Source: Selenomonadaceae bacterium UBA2897
Lineage (GTDB): Bacteria; Bacillota; Negativicutes; Selenomonadales; Selenomonadaceae
Assembly: GCA_002350105.1 (NCBI GenBank)
Contig: DEDT01000013.1
Location: forward strand, 10,297 to 36,674
Length of the DNA stretch: 26,378 bases
Direction: 5' to 3'
The position numbers and the translations under genes are program-made. This document shows positions 9,019 through 16,719 of this stretch, one piece after another; the stretch's first letter is position 1, and every line of letters begins with the position of its first letter. The notes beneath the pieces are model-generated. The model did not search any database. It saw nothing but the letters and a program-made list of their open reading frames with translations, and had not been told where the DNA came from.

Positions 9019-10674
9019 TTGTCTTTTTTCAAACATAAAATTACTGTGCTCGTCGCGGCGCTCTGCGTGACGCTCTGTGCGCTGCCGCTGGCCTCGGCCC
9101 GGCACAAGCAGCCCGTGCACGTCGGCCCGCAGAAAATCCTCTTTATCCCGCATGACAACCGCCCTATCTCCGACAAGCAGACGGCGGAAGTGGTCAAAAA
9201 GCTGGGTTACGACGTCGTAGTGCCGCCCGATGATATGCTTGGCAGCCGCGACAATCTCGGCCAGCCGGAGCAGCTCTGGCAGTGGCTGGAGCAGAACGCG
9301 CCGGGAGCTTCGGCCGCTGTCGTTTCTTCCGATTCGATGCTTTACGGCAGCCTCGTCGGTTCACGTAAGCACACGTACACGGCAGAGGAGATTCAGGCCC
9401 GTGCTGCGAAGTTCAAAGACTTCCACAAGGAATTTCCGCAAGTGAAGCTATACGGCTTCGGCTCCATCATGCGCACACCGCGCACGGGCGAAGCTTCGGG
9501 CCATGAAGAGCCAACGTACTATCGCAACTATGGCTCGGATATCTTCCGCTACACCGTGCTGCGGGATAAGCAGGAAATGGAGGGCCTGACGCGCCGCGAA
9601 AAGAAGGAATATGCCTTCCTGGAGCGCCTGATCCCGCAGAAATCCCTGCAGGACTGGCTCGGTCGGCGCAATAAGAACTTTGCGGCCAGCGAGCAGCTTA
9701 TCGACCTCACGCGCGACAAGGTTTTCAACTACTTCGTGCTGGGACGCGATGATAATGCGCCCTATTCGCAGACACATATGGAGAGCCGTCATCTGGCAGA
9801 GTACGGCAAGGACCTCGGTCGCTCGCAGTTCCAGGCGATGGCCGGCATCGATGAGATGGGCATGCTCATGCTCACGCGTGCCGTCAACGATATGCGCAGT
9901 GAGATTCCCTTCGTCTACACGAGATACAACTGGGGCCGCGGCGAGTTTACGGTGCCTTCGTACTCCGATGAGAAGATCAGTGCTTCCATCAACGATGCCA
10001 TCCTCGCCACTGGCGGTATGGCCGTGCAGAAGCCGGAGAAGGCCGATATCGTATTGCTCGTGAATACGAACCCCGACGGCAAGACGGGGGAGGCCAACGA
10101 ATGGTCGAACGATGGCAAGCCGCGCGAAGGTACGACGTATTTCGCCGACATTGTCAGCGACTACGTGGCCAAGGGATATCCCGTGGCCATCGCCGACATC
10201 GCCTATGCCAACGGCTCGGACAATGCGCTGATGGAAGAGCTGAAGAACCGCGGCCTGCTCTTCAAGATCAAGGCTTATGCAGGCTGGAATACGGCCACGA
10301 ACAGCACGGGCTTCGTGCTCGGTGAGGGCATGCTTGTGAAGCACATGAAAGACGATGATATCGACGATCTGCTCATCACGCGCTACCTCGACGATTGGGC
10401 CTATCAGGCCAACGTGCGCAATACGATGGCCCGTCAGCTGAGCTGGCTGCGCGGCGATGGCTTCTATGGCAGCCTGGATGGCAAGCGCGATGCGGTGCAG
10501 TACCGTTCGCAGCGCATGCTGACGCGCTTTGTCGAGGACAATCTGCCGCCGATGCGTACGCTGGAGGAGATCAGCATCAATTTCCCCTGGAATCGCATGT
10601 TCGAGTCCGATATCACGCATACGCAACATGTGGAGCCGGATTTTCATTTCCCATCCATGGCGTTGAAACAGTAA
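9019..10674 (+). CDS. DUF4127 family exported protein
   Basis: The 551-aa product has a clear N-terminal signal peptide: a basic start (FKHK), a hydrophobic core (about residues 8-24) and a likely cleavage after ASA near residue 27. The mature part opens with KILFIPHDNRPISDKQTAEV and the PPDDMLGSRDNLGQP stretch typical of DUF4127, a family of about 500 aa found mainly in Firmicutes with no proven function. Several conserved Asp/Asn/His-rich segments (for example SSDSMLYGSLVGSRKH and LGRDDNAPYSQTHMES) look like catalytic or metal-binding loops, so an envelope-located enzyme is plausible. The TTG start at 9019 is chosen because it begins the signal peptide and GGGAGAGG precedes it by 4 nt. It is the last gene of the three-gene unit and is followed by a terminator. 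Confidence 0.85.
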   Translation: MSFFKHKITVLVAALCVTLCALPLASARHKQPVHVGPQKILFIPHDNRPISDKQTAEVVKKLGYDVVVPPDDMLGSRDNLGQPEQLWQWLEQNAPGASAAVVSSDSMLYGSLVGSRKHTYTAEEIQARAAKFKDFHKEFPQVKLYGFGSIMRTPRTGEASGHEEPTYYRNYGSDIFRYTVLRDKQEMEGLTRREKKEYAFLERLIPQKSLQDWLGRRNKNFAASEQLIDLTRDKVFNYFVLGRDDNAPYSQTHMESRHLAEYGKDLGRSQFQAMAGIDEMGMLMLTRAVNDMRSEIPFVYTRYNWGRGEFTVPSYSDEKISASINDAILATGGMAVQKPEKADIVLLVNTNPDGKTGEANEWSNDGKPREGTTYFADIVSDYVAKGYPVAIADIAYANGSDNALMEELKNRGLLFKIKAYAGWNTATNSTGFVLGEGMLVKHMKDDDIDDLLITRYLDDWAYQANVRNTMARQLSWLRGDGFYGSLDGKRDAVQYRSQRMLTRFVEDNLPPMRTLEEISINFPWNRMFESDITHTQHVEPDFHFPSMALKQ

Positions 10675-10691
10675 AAGTTCATATGATCATC

Positions 10692-10719
10692 AACCGTCCC
10701 GTAAGCGGGGCGGTTTTTT
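10692..10719 (+). terminator. Intrinsic terminator after the DUF4127 gene
   Basis: A 10-bp stem AACCGTCCCG/CGGGGCGGTT (one G-U pair) with the loop TAAG leads into a T run. It is 17 nt past the stop codon. Confidence 0.88.
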
Positions 10720-10762
10720 GTCTTTTCCTTGAGGATATCTTGTGTTATATGGGCATAAAGTC

Positions 10763-10791
10763 TTGTATAAAGTGCCGGTCTGCGTTACAAT
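10763..10791 (+). promoter_or_regulatory. Possible promoter of the diguanylate cyclase gene
   Basis: TACAAT (5/6 match) lies 17 nt after a poor TTGTAT -35 box, between the DUF4127 terminator and the GGDEF gene. Weak -35, good -10. Confidence 0.35.
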
Positions 10792-10834
10792 AGGTAATGG
10801 CAAATAATAAGCATAACGTGTCATTACGTTATAA

Positions 10835-11851
10835 ATGGCTGATGGCATGCGACGGGAAGTGAAAATTGTGTGGGAATTTGTCATGGCATTGGTTCGTGAT
10901 GGCTGGCTGGCTGCAGCACTGCTGGGTATGCTGCTCATCATTTGCGCCGCTGAAATGTGGCATCAGCGACAGCTGCTCAGGAATAACCAGCAGCGTTACT
11001 GGTGGGTGCTGACGGCCACGAATATGTATGTTTTCGAGTATCTGCTGGATGCGGATGTGATAAATCTCTCCAGCCGCTGTGCGAGGCTTCTGGAGGTGCC
11101 GCAGCAAATCTATCAGTACACGCTCGTTGCGCGCTATACGCGGGATAAGCGGATGCAGCGCGGCATGCAGTGTATTCGTCAGGTCGTGCATACGGAAGAG
11201 GGCCAGACGCTGCAGGTGGAGCTGGAGCGTCCGGACGGCAGCTTCGGTATTTATCGCGCCCACAGTCATGGTTTTTACGATGAAAGAGGGAAGCTGATTT
11301 CCATTGTAGGCCTGCTCGTCGATATTACGCAGGAGGTGCAGGAGGAGCGCAACCTGCGCACCCGGGCTGAGCTCGACGGCCTGACGCAGATCTATAATTC
11401 CGGCACGATCCGTCATATCGTGGAGACGTCCCTGCGCCAGCGCCACCCGCAGGAACAGAGCGCTTTCGTGATGCTCGATGTCGACTATTTCAAGGGGGTC
11501 AACGATACCTATGGCCATCAGGTGGGCGATCGCGTGCTCAAGACGCTGGCGAGCGGCCTGCAGGGTGCCGTGCGCGCTGCGGACCTGCTGGGCAGGCTCG
11601 GCGGCGATGAATTCTGCATCTACCTGCCGCATATTCCGGACAAGGGATTTTTGCAGAAATTCTGTGAACGTCTCAACGAGGTGGCGCGGCAGCAGCTGAC
11701 GGTGGAGCGCGCAGGCTGCGCCTGTACCATCAGCGTGGGCGGTGCGCTCGTGCACCCAGAGGATGACTTCGCTGCCATCTATAACCGCGCCGATCAGGCA
11801 CTCTACCTTTCCAAAACCAAAGGCCGCAATACGAACAGTGTGCAGGTTTAG
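10835..11851 (+). CDS. Membrane-anchored PAS-GGDEF diguanylate cyclase
   Basis: Makes the second messenger cyclic di-GMP from two GTP. In the 338-aa form the domains are one N-terminal membrane segment (about 23-41, WLAAALLGMLLIICAAEMW), a PAS-like sensor region (about 55-170, ending in the typical GLLVDITQEVQEE linker) and a C-terminal GGDEF domain (about 175-335). The active-site motif GGDEF is intact at 256-260, and an inhibitory I-site RxxD (Arg247-Asp250) lies exactly 5 residues before it, so product feedback is expected. No EAL domain is attached. The start is uncertain: the ATG at 10835 has no clear ribosome site, and a GTG at 10868 preceded by GGGAAGTG is an alternative that keeps the membrane segment. 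The gene stands alone between two terminators. Confidence 0.9.
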   Translation: MADGMRREVKIVWEFVMALVRDGWLAAALLGMLLIICAAEMWHQRQLLRNNQQRYWWVLTATNMYVFEYLLDADVINLSSRCARLLEVPQQIYQYTLVARYTRDKRMQRGMQCIRQVVHTEEGQTLQVELERPDGSFGIYRAHSHGFYDERGKLISIVGLLVDITQEVQEERNLRTRAELDGLTQIYNSGTIRHIVETSLRQRHPQEQSAFVMLDVDYFKGVNDTYGHQVGDRVLKTLASGLQGAVRAADLLGRLGGDEFCIYLPHIPDKGFLQKFCERLNEVARQQLTVERAGCACTISVGGALVHPEDDFAAIYNRADQALYLSKTKGRNTNSVQV

Positions 11852-11871
11852 CCTGTCAGCTGCTGCAACAA

Positions 11872-11907
11872 AAAATCCGCTGAGACCATGACGGTTCAGC
11901 GGATTTT
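11872..11907. terminator. Bidirectional terminator between the GGDEF gene and serC
   Basis: A perfect 12-bp stem AAAATCCGCTGA/TCAGCGGATTTT with a 12-nt loop carries A and T runs at its two ends, so it can stop transcription in both directions. It lies between the convergent GGDEF (+) and serC (-) genes. Confidence 0.9.
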
Positions 11908-11943
11908 CTTTATGCTGTTTTTTTTATACTGGCGACTTGCTGT

Positions 11944-13041
11944 TTACGCGTTGGCCTTGCGGAATTTCTCCATGAAGTCAGCCAGGAGCTCGACGCCTTC
12001 ATAGGGCATCGCGTTGTAGATGGAGGCGCGCATGCCGCCGACGCTGCGGTGGCCTTTGACGCCGCAGAGCTTCTGCTCCGCAGCCTCGGCAACGAATTTC
12101 TTCTCCAGTTCCTCGCTGGGCAGGCGGAAAGTGACGTTCATGAAGGAACGGCTCTCCTTGTCCGCATGGCCGCGATAGAAGCCATTGGAGTTATCGATGG
12201 CCGCATAGAGCAGGGCCGCCTTCTTCTGGTTGCGCTCGGCCATGACCTTGAGGCCGCCCTGCTTCCTGAGCCAGGCTGCAACCTTGCCAACGAAATAGAT
12301 GCAGAAGGCAGGCGGCGTGTTGTAGAGCGAATCCTTCTTGAGGAAGGTGTTGTAGCGGAACATGGTTGGCAGGGATTCGGGGCTCTTCTCCAGCAGGGCC
12401 TTCTTTGCGATGACGAGTGTCACACCAGCCGGGCCGAGGTTCTTCTGTACGCCCGCGTAGATGAAATCGAACTTCTTGAAGTCCACGGGACGGGAGAGCA
12501 TATCGGAGGACATATCAGCGAAGAGGGGCACGCCCTTGGTGTCCGGTACGTAATGATACTCCGTGCCGTAAATCGTGTTGTTGTAGCAGACGTGCACATA
12601 GGCGGCGTTCGGGTCGATCTTCAGCTCGTCCTGCTGTGGTACGTGATGGTAGCCCGTCTCCTTGCTGGAAGCGACGATTTCGGCGAGGCCGAGATGCTGG
12701 CCTTCTTTATAGCACTTCTCGGCAAAGCTGCCGGAGAGTACGTAGCTGCCCGGATGTTCCTTCGTGGCGAAGTTCAGCGGCAGCAGCGCGAACTGTGTGC
12801 TGGCACCGCCCGTCATGAACAGGACTTCGTAGTCATCGCCGAGGCCCATGAGCTCCTTGATGTCTGCCTTGGCCTGGGCGTGCACGGCGGCGTACTGCGG
12901 AGCGCGATGGCTGATCTCGACGATGGATTCGCCGCTGCCGTTGAAGTTCAGGAACTCTGCCTGCACTTCTTTCAGCACGTCCACGGGCATGGTGCCGGGA
13001 CCCGGGTTGAAGTTATATACGCGGTCTGCTTCTAATGGCAT
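11944..13041 (-). CDS. serC: Phosphoserine aminotransferase
   Basis: Second step of serine biosynthesis: converts 3-phosphohydroxypyruvate plus glutamate to phosphoserine. The protein has 365 aa, the usual length. It starts MPLEADRVYNFNPGPGTMP, with the conserved NFNPGPG substrate loop; the TGGAS stretch near residues 77-81 contacts PLP, and Lys200 in YAGVQKNLGP is the PLP-binding lysine. The start at 13041 is chosen because GGAGGTTT (13047-13054) lies just upstream and the homologous N-terminus begins there; the open frame extends 25 codons further without support. It is divergent from serA, the first enzyme of the same pathway. Unlike serA, its short leader (about 75 nt) holds no T-box, only a small ATTGT/ACAAT dyad near 13099. 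Confidence 0.96.
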   Translation of the reverse strand: MPLEADRVYNFNPGPGTMPVDVLKEVQAEFLNFNGSGESIVEISHRAPQYAAVHAQAKADIKELMGLGDDYEVLFMTGGASTQFALLPLNFATKEHPGSYVLSGSFAEKCYKEGQHLGLAEIVASSKETGYHHVPQQDELKIDPNAAYVHVCYNNTIYGTEYHYVPDTKGVPLFADMSSDMLSRPVDFKKFDFIYAGVQKNLGPAGVTLVIAKKALLEKSPESLPTMFRYNTFLKKDSLYNTPPAFCIYFVGKVAAWLRKQGGLKVMAERNQKKAALLYAAIDNSNGFYRGHADKESRSFMNVTFRLPSEELEKKFVAEAAEQKLCGVKGHRSVGGMRASIYNAMPYEGVELLADFMEKFRKANA

Positions 13042-13124
13042 AATCGAAACCTCCAATGATGAGCAATAGGAATCACAAACGACCATTTGCGTCTGCACAT
13101 TGTGGACAATACCCATTTTGTAAT

Positions 13125-13153
13125 ATTCTAGCGCTAAAATATCGCAAAAGCAA
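13125..13153 (-). promoter_or_regulatory. Likely serC promoter
   Basis: On the minus strand TTGCTT and TAGAAT (5/6 -10 match) are 17 nt apart, about 85 nt upstream of the serC start. The -35 is weak. Confidence 0.4.
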
Positions 13154-13190
13154 GCGAAAAAATAAAATTGTGTTTTGCATGAAAATACAC

Positions 13191-13219
13191 TTGACGTCTT
13201 GCGTGGCGTGTAATATAAT
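13191..13219 (+). promoter_or_regulatory. serA promoter upstream of the T-box leader
   Basis: TTGACG (5/6) and a perfect TATAAT are separated by exactly 17 nt. Transcription would start near 13226, at the beginning of the T-box leader, giving a leader of about 330 nt before serA. This is one of the strongest sigma-A promoters in the window. Confidence 0.88.
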
Positions 13220-13225
13220 GCGGAT

Positions 13226-13464
13226 TAGCACAAGCGAATAAGCAACGCGATGAACAGGAAGCGCGTGAAAGGATCAGAAGAGAGCCGGCGGCTGGTGCGA
13301 GCCGGTGATCCCCAAGCAGCGTTCCGCCTGTGAGCGGCCGGCGAGGAGCCGGACGGGCAGCCCGATACAGCGGAACGAGTGGCAATGGCTGTGCCGTCAT
13401 TGTCAGTTGGGTGGCACCACGGAACTAATGCTTCGTCCCATAGGTTGGGAGCGAGGCTTTTTTT
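13226..13464 (+). promoter_or_regulatory. T-box riboswitch leader of serA, probably serine-specific
   Basis: The core T-box sequence GGGTGGCACCACGG is at 13409-13422, followed by a terminator hairpin. A long stem I lies upstream, with an AGAGAGCCGG...GGTGCGAGCCGG apical region (13280-13305) typical of T-boxes. The tRNA-end-binding bulge reads UGGC, which pairs with a tRNA whose discriminator base is G, as in tRNA-Ser. A candidate specifier AGC (Ser) followed by A is at 13315-13317, in the position expected just 3' of the upper stem. Uncharged tRNA-Ser would stabilise the antiterminator and turn serA on when serine is short. The T-box call is secure; the specifier assignment is moderate. Confidence 0.88.
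13430..13464 (+). terminator. T-box-controlled terminator hairpin
   Basis: GCTTCGTCCC pairs with GGGAGCGAGGC (one bulged G, one G-U pair) and is followed by seven T residues. The 5' arm overlaps the sequence needed for the T-box antiterminator, as expected for the regulated terminator. Confidence 0.85.
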
Positions 13465-13559
13465 ATACCCGTTTTTACCGCGCCCCGGCCAACAGCTTAT
13501 TGGCAGAATTTTTTTCAGGATTTCCCAATACGTGTATCAACAGAAGAGGAGCGAGCACA

Positions 13560-15146
13560 ATGAAGGTTTTAGCAGCAGATGGTATTGCACCAGCAGGTAT
13601 TGAGATGCTCAAGAAGGAGTTCGAGGTCGTCGTCAAGGATAAATTGCCGGCGGAAGAATTGCTGGAGATCATCCCGGAATTCGATGCGCTGATGGTGCGT
13701 TCGGCGTCCAAGGTGACGAAAGAAGTCATTGAGCGGGCTAAAAAGCTGAAGATTATCGGCCGCGCCGGCGTGGGCGTCGACAACATCGATATCCCGGCTG
13801 CTACGGCCAAGGGCATCGTCGTGATCAATTCTCCGGGCGGCAACACCATCGCCGCGACGGAGCACACGATGGCCATGATGCTCGCGATGTCGCGCAACAT
13901 CCCCATCGCGAACGAGACCATGCAGAAAGGCGAGTGGAATCGCAAGAAGTACGTCGGCGTCGAGCTGCGCGGCAAGACGCTGGGCGTCATCGGCATGGGC
14001 CGCATCGGTTCGGGCGTTGCGAAGCGCGCCATGGCCTTCGAGATGAACGTCATCGCTTACGACCCCTATATTAATGAAGAACGTGCCAAGGCATTGGGTG
14101 TGAAAGTGGCCACGTTCGACGAAGTCATCAAGACGGCGGACTTCATCACCGTGCACATGCCGCTGACGCCAGACACGAAGGGCATGATCGGCATGGCCCA
14201 GATGAAGCAGATGAAAAAGAATGTGCGTCTCATCAACTGCGCGCGTGGCGGCATCATCGTCGAAGAGGACCTCGCCGAGGCCGTGAAGCAGGGAATCGTG
14301 GCCGGGGCTGCCATCGATGTCTACACGAGTGAGCCAGTGACGAAAGACCACCCGCTGGTCGGCGTACCGGGCATCGTGCTTACGCCGCATCTCGGCGCTT
14401 CTACGGCTGAGGCGCAGGTGCGTGTCTCCACGGATGTCGCTGAGGGCATCATGGCCTGCCTGCATGGCCAGCCCGTGTCCACGGCCGTGAACATGGCGCC
14501 GGTATCGCCGCAGGTCATGCAGGTCATCAAGCCGTATCTCACGTTGGCCGAGCGCCTCGGCGGCACGGTCATCGCCTTGGCGGATGGCCCGGTCAAGGAG
14601 CTCGAGGTCACGTATCAGGGCGAGATCACGGAGGTCAACACCGGCATGCTGACGACGGCCGTGCTCAAAGGCATGCTCAACCCCATCCTCATGGAGAGCG
14701 AGGTCAACTACGTCAATGCGCCGGGCTTCGCGAAGGAGCGCGGCATCAAGGTCAAGGAGGTCAAGGATAAGGACGCGGCGGATTACGCGAACCTCATTAC
14801 GGTCAAGGCCACAATGGGCAACGGCACGCTGACGGTCGCGGGTACGCTCTTCGGCACGGAGGGGCGTATCGTGCGCATCAACGATTTCCGCGTGGACGTC
14901 GACCCGCATGCGCGCCTGCTCATCTGCCCGCATACGAACCGTCCGGGTGTCATCGGCACCATCGGCAGCCTGCTCGGCAACAACAAGATCAATATCTCGG
15001 CCATGGAGGTCGGCCAGACGGAGAAAGAGGGCACGAACCTTATGATCCTCACGGTCGACAACGACATTCCGGCCAATCTGCTCAGCGCGCTGAAGGCGCT
15101 CGACGGCATCTTCGATGCGAAGCTCGTCAACTTCTACGCCATCTAA
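13560..15146 (+). CDS. serA: D-3-phosphoglycerate dehydrogenase
   Basis: First committed step of serine biosynthesis: oxidises 3-phosphoglycerate with NAD. The 528-aa product has the long (ASB + ACT) architecture. The catalytic part at about 1-315 carries the NAD-binding GMGRIG (Gly145-x-Gly147-x2-Gly150) and the catalytic triad Arg229 (CARGG), Glu258 (YTSEP) and His277 (PHLGAST). An allosteric-substrate-binding domain follows at about 316-450, then a C-terminal ACT domain (RLLICPHTNRPGVIG onward) that in this family often binds serine for feedback. The start at 13560 is preceded by AGAGGAG with good spacing. The frame stays open upstream for 85 codons, but that stretch is the T-box leader, not protein. 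The gene is controlled by the T-box at transcription and followed by a terminator. Confidence 0.97.
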   Translation: MKVLAADGIAPAGIEMLKKEFEVVVKDKLPAEELLEIIPEFDALMVRSASKVTKEVIERAKKLKIIGRAGVGVDNIDIPAATAKGIVVINSPGGNTIAATEHTMAMMLAMSRNIPIANETMQKGEWNRKKYVGVELRGKTLGVIGMGRIGSGVAKRAMAFEMNVIAYDPYINEERAKALGVKVATFDEVIKTADFITVHMPLTPDTKGMIGMAQMKQMKKNVRLINCARGGIIVEEDLAEAVKQGIVAGAAIDVYTSEPVTKDHPLVGVPGIVLTPHLGASTAEAQVRVSTDVAEGIMACLHGQPVSTAVNMAPVSPQVMQVIKPYLTLAERLGGTVIALADGPVKELEVTYQGEITEVNTGMLTTAVLKGMLNPILMESEVNYVNAPGFAKERGIKVKEVKDKDAADYANLITVKATMGNGTLTVAGTLFGTEGRIVRINDFRVDVDPHARLLICPHTNRPGVIGTIGSLLGNNKINISAMEVGQTEKEGTNLMILTVDNDIPANLLSALKALDGIFDAKLVNFYAI

Positions 15147-15169
15147 TCCTATACCATCGCATGATCATG

Positions 15170-15200
15170 TCCCGGGGGATTACGCCTCCGGGATTTTTTA
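15170..15200 (+). terminator. Intrinsic terminator after serA
   Basis: TCCCGGGGG and CCTCCGGGA form a 9-bp stem (one imperfect pair) around the loop ATTACG, followed by a T run. It lies 23 nt after the serA stop. Confidence 0.85.
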
Positions 15201-15301
15201 TTGGTTTGCTGTAATCACTTTTAAAATAAAGACACTTGCACTTTTATACAATCTAAAAGACAAATACGATTTACATTCTTACATGTATACATGCATACAA
15301 C

Positions 15302-15330
15302 TTGCAAATTTTGTAAACCCATGGTAGGAT
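15302..15330 (+). promoter_or_regulatory. Promoter of the small unknown gene
   Basis: TTGCAA and TAGGAT with 17-nt spacing (4/6 matches each), in an AT-rich stretch (15201-15340) unlike the GC-rich genes around it, 25 nt before the start codon. Confidence 0.45.
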
Positions 15331-15354
15331 AAGAACACGTTAGGAGGAATGAGT

Positions 15355-15711
15355 ATGTACACGCAAGCATTAAAGGTTACCCGTATCAAACTGATCGCTC
15401 TGAGCCGCATCCGTCAGATTGAGGATGAGTGCAAGGTGCGTCCCCTGGGGTACAAGAAGGATACGCGCGAGTATTGCGATGCGATGTACGACATCATCGA
15501 TCAGATGGCGCCGGAGCGTCTCACGTCACTGGTGGAGAAGCTCTATGCGAGCTATGCTGAGATGGGCATGGCCGAGGATGGCTATATCGCCGATTCCCTC
15601 ATGACGCTGGCTCTCGCCATGTATCAGAATGAAATCGGCGAGCGTAACGTCTACGACATGGGCTGGGATCGCATGGTCGAGGAATTCTTCCATACGACGG
15701 CTGCTGTGTGA
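15355..15711 (+). CDS. Small uncharacterised protein (118 aa)
   Basis: I do not recognise this family. The protein is acidic, mostly alpha-helical and soluble, with no signal peptide, membrane segment or cysteine motif; it has several Tyr and Met residues (for example EYCDAMYDIIDQM and KLYASYAEMGMAEDGY). The start at 15355 is chosen because AGGAGG (15342-15347) lies 7 nt upstream; an in-frame ATG at 15349 is only 1 nt from it and is disfavoured. The gene has its own promoter and terminator, is monocistronic, and its codon use matches the chromosome. The clear translation signals and GC-rich codon third positions make it very likely a real gene despite the unknown role. Confidence 0.75.
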   Translation: MYTQALKVTRIKLIALSRIRQIEDECKVRPLGYKKDTREYCDAMYDIIDQMAPERLTSLVEKLYASYAEMGMAEDGYIADSLMTLALAMYQNEIGERNVYDMGWDRMVEEFFHTTAAV

Positions 15712-15791
15712 TACTTCCTTCCTTAATGTATGTGCCCCGAAGCGGGCGGCATTCCCTTCACGTGACAACGGATTTTCCAATAAAGTAAAAC

Positions 15792-15821
15792 AGGCTTTGC
15801 TGCGGCAAGGCTTATTTTTTT
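15792..15821 (+). terminator. Intrinsic terminator between the small gene and comEA
   Basis: GCTTTGC pairs with GCAAGGC (one G-U pair) across a 4-nt loop, followed by TTATTTTTTT. It ends 5 nt before the conserved promoter element of comEA. Confidence 0.7.
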
Positions 15822-15825
15822 GCTA

Positions 15826-15891
15826 AAAATTATTGTCTTGTTGCAGGAGAATCATTTTAAAGCGCGAATTCCTCAATGTAAATACAAATGT
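15826..15891 (+). repeat. 66-nt comEA upstream element, copy A (contains the sigma-H-like promoter)
   Basis: Aligns without gaps to 17461-17526 upstream of comEC, about 47 of 66 identities by hand count. Identity is concentrated in four blocks: AAAATT(A/T)TTGTC, AGGAGAAT, GCGAATTCCT and TACAAATGT. These are separated by variable stretches of exactly 7, 11 and 9 nt in both copies. The blocks beyond the promoter core suggest extra contacts (activator or leader RNA) or a partial duplication. Confidence 0.8.
15843..15871 (+). promoter_or_regulatory. Sigma-H-type promoter of comEA
   Basis: GCAGGAGAA, 11 nt, then CGCGAATTC. The published Bacillus sigma-H consensus is RNAGGAWWW, 11-12 nt, RNNGAATWW, so the AGGA and GAAT cores and the spacing fit. 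The transcript would begin near 15878, about 58 nt before comEA. No good sigma-A promoter is present in the same stretch. Confidence 0.72.
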
Positions 15892-15935
15892 GTTTTAAAA
15901 GACAAAGATGCGTCTGATAATAGGAGGAAGTCGCG

Positions 15936-16520
15936 ATGCCGATGTACAAGAAGTCGCTGCTGATTTTGCTGGTGCTGGCCCTGACCGTGCTGGGCGGCAC
16001 GGTCTATGGCCTGAAGTCGCAGGGGAGTGAGGAAACACTGGACAGCGGCACGGTGCAGGAGCAGCCCGCCGCAGAGCTCGTCGTCTACGTCACGGGAGCC
16101 GTGAACAAGCCGGGCATCGTGACGCTTGCGCAGGGCGCACGTATCGCCGACGCCATCGACGCCTGTGGCGGCCTGCTCCCCACGGCGGATGAAAGTAAGG
16201 TCAATATGGCCAAAGAAGTGCAGGATGGTCAGCAAATCCGCGTGCCGGAGAAAAAAGGGCAGGGTCAGGACCAGCAGGGCAAATCAAGGCAGAAGGGGAC
16301 AAGCAAAACGCAGTCGGCCGATGCAGGCAGCCCGGTCAATATCAATACCGCCGACGCACAGGAACTCGACAAGCTCCCCGGCGTCGGCCCTGCCATGGCC
16401 CAGCGCATCATCGACTACCGCGAGCAGAACGGCGGCTTCCAGAACATCGAGGATCTGAAGAAAATCAAGGGCATCGGCGAAGCGAAGTTCAACAAGCTGA
16501 AGGATCAGGTCTGTCTGTAA
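15936..16520 (+). CDS. comEA: Competence protein ComEA, DNA receptor for natural transformation
   Basis: ComEA binds double-stranded DNA outside the cytoplasmic membrane and passes it to the ComEC channel. The 194-aa product has an N-terminal membrane anchor (about 6-26, LLILLVLALTVLGGTVYGL), an SLBB domain (about 48-105, VVYVTGAVNKPGIVTLAQGARI), a low-complexity Gln/Lys/Ser linker (about 106-130) and a C-terminal helix-hairpin-helix DNA-binding domain (about 133-194, PVNINTADAQELDKLPGVGPAMAQ, with the second hairpin IKGIGEAKF). The ATG is preceded by AGGAGGA with good spacing. It follows the sigma-H-like promoter at 15843. In many Firmicutes comEA and comEC are adjacent; here hicAB separates them. 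Confidence 0.95.
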   Translation: MPMYKKSLLILLVLALTVLGGTVYGLKSQGSEETLDSGTVQEQPAAELVVYVTGAVNKPGIVTLAQGARIADAIDACGGLLPTADESKVNMAKEVQDGQQIRVPEKKGQGQDQQGKSRQKGTSKTQSADAGSPVNINTADAQELDKLPGVGPAMAQRIIDYREQNGGFQNIEDLKKIKGIGEAKFNKLKDQVCL

Positions 16521-16548
16521 GAAGATTGCAGGTACAGTTAAGAGGACA

Positions 16549-16644
16549 ATCTGACTAAGAGACTGGCGTTAGTCTGATGAGCAACTGAAGATTTTGTAAA
16601 GGTAGTGATTTTTTGGCTCTTCCCCCACACTCATGGGAGAAGCC
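16549..16644 (+). other. Two hairpins of unknown role between comEA and hicA
   Basis: ATCTGACTAA (16549-16558) and TTAGTCTGAT (16569-16578) form a 10-bp inverted repeat with one mismatch. GGCTCTTCCC (16615-16624) and GGGAGAAGCC (16635-16644) form another with one mismatch and a G-U pair. Neither is followed by a T run on the plus strand, so they are poor terminators. They may stabilise the comEA mRNA end or be left over from the insertion that brought hicAB. The rest of 16521-16719 holds no gene that I can support. Confidence 0.4.
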
Positions 16645-16719
16645 TCTCATATAATTTGCTGTTCAGTAGAACTTGCCAGTTACCTTGGGCTTGGTTGTTT
16701 GGGGATGTTTATCAAAACC

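Noticed and set aside
13305..13559. An 85-codon N-terminal extension of serA
   Set aside because: The stretch is the T-box leader with its terminator, and the real start at 13560 has a good ribosome site and a matching family N-terminus.
15826..15861. A sigma-A promoter (TTGTCT, 17 nt, TTTAAA) upstream of comEA
   Set aside because: The -10 is poor, and the aligned comEC copy has TCATGA at the same place, so the conserved signal is the sigma-H-like pair instead.
16615..16644. The second hairpin after comEA as an intrinsic terminator
   Set aside because: The T run lies on the 5' side of the stem on the plus strand, and there is no T run after it in either direction.
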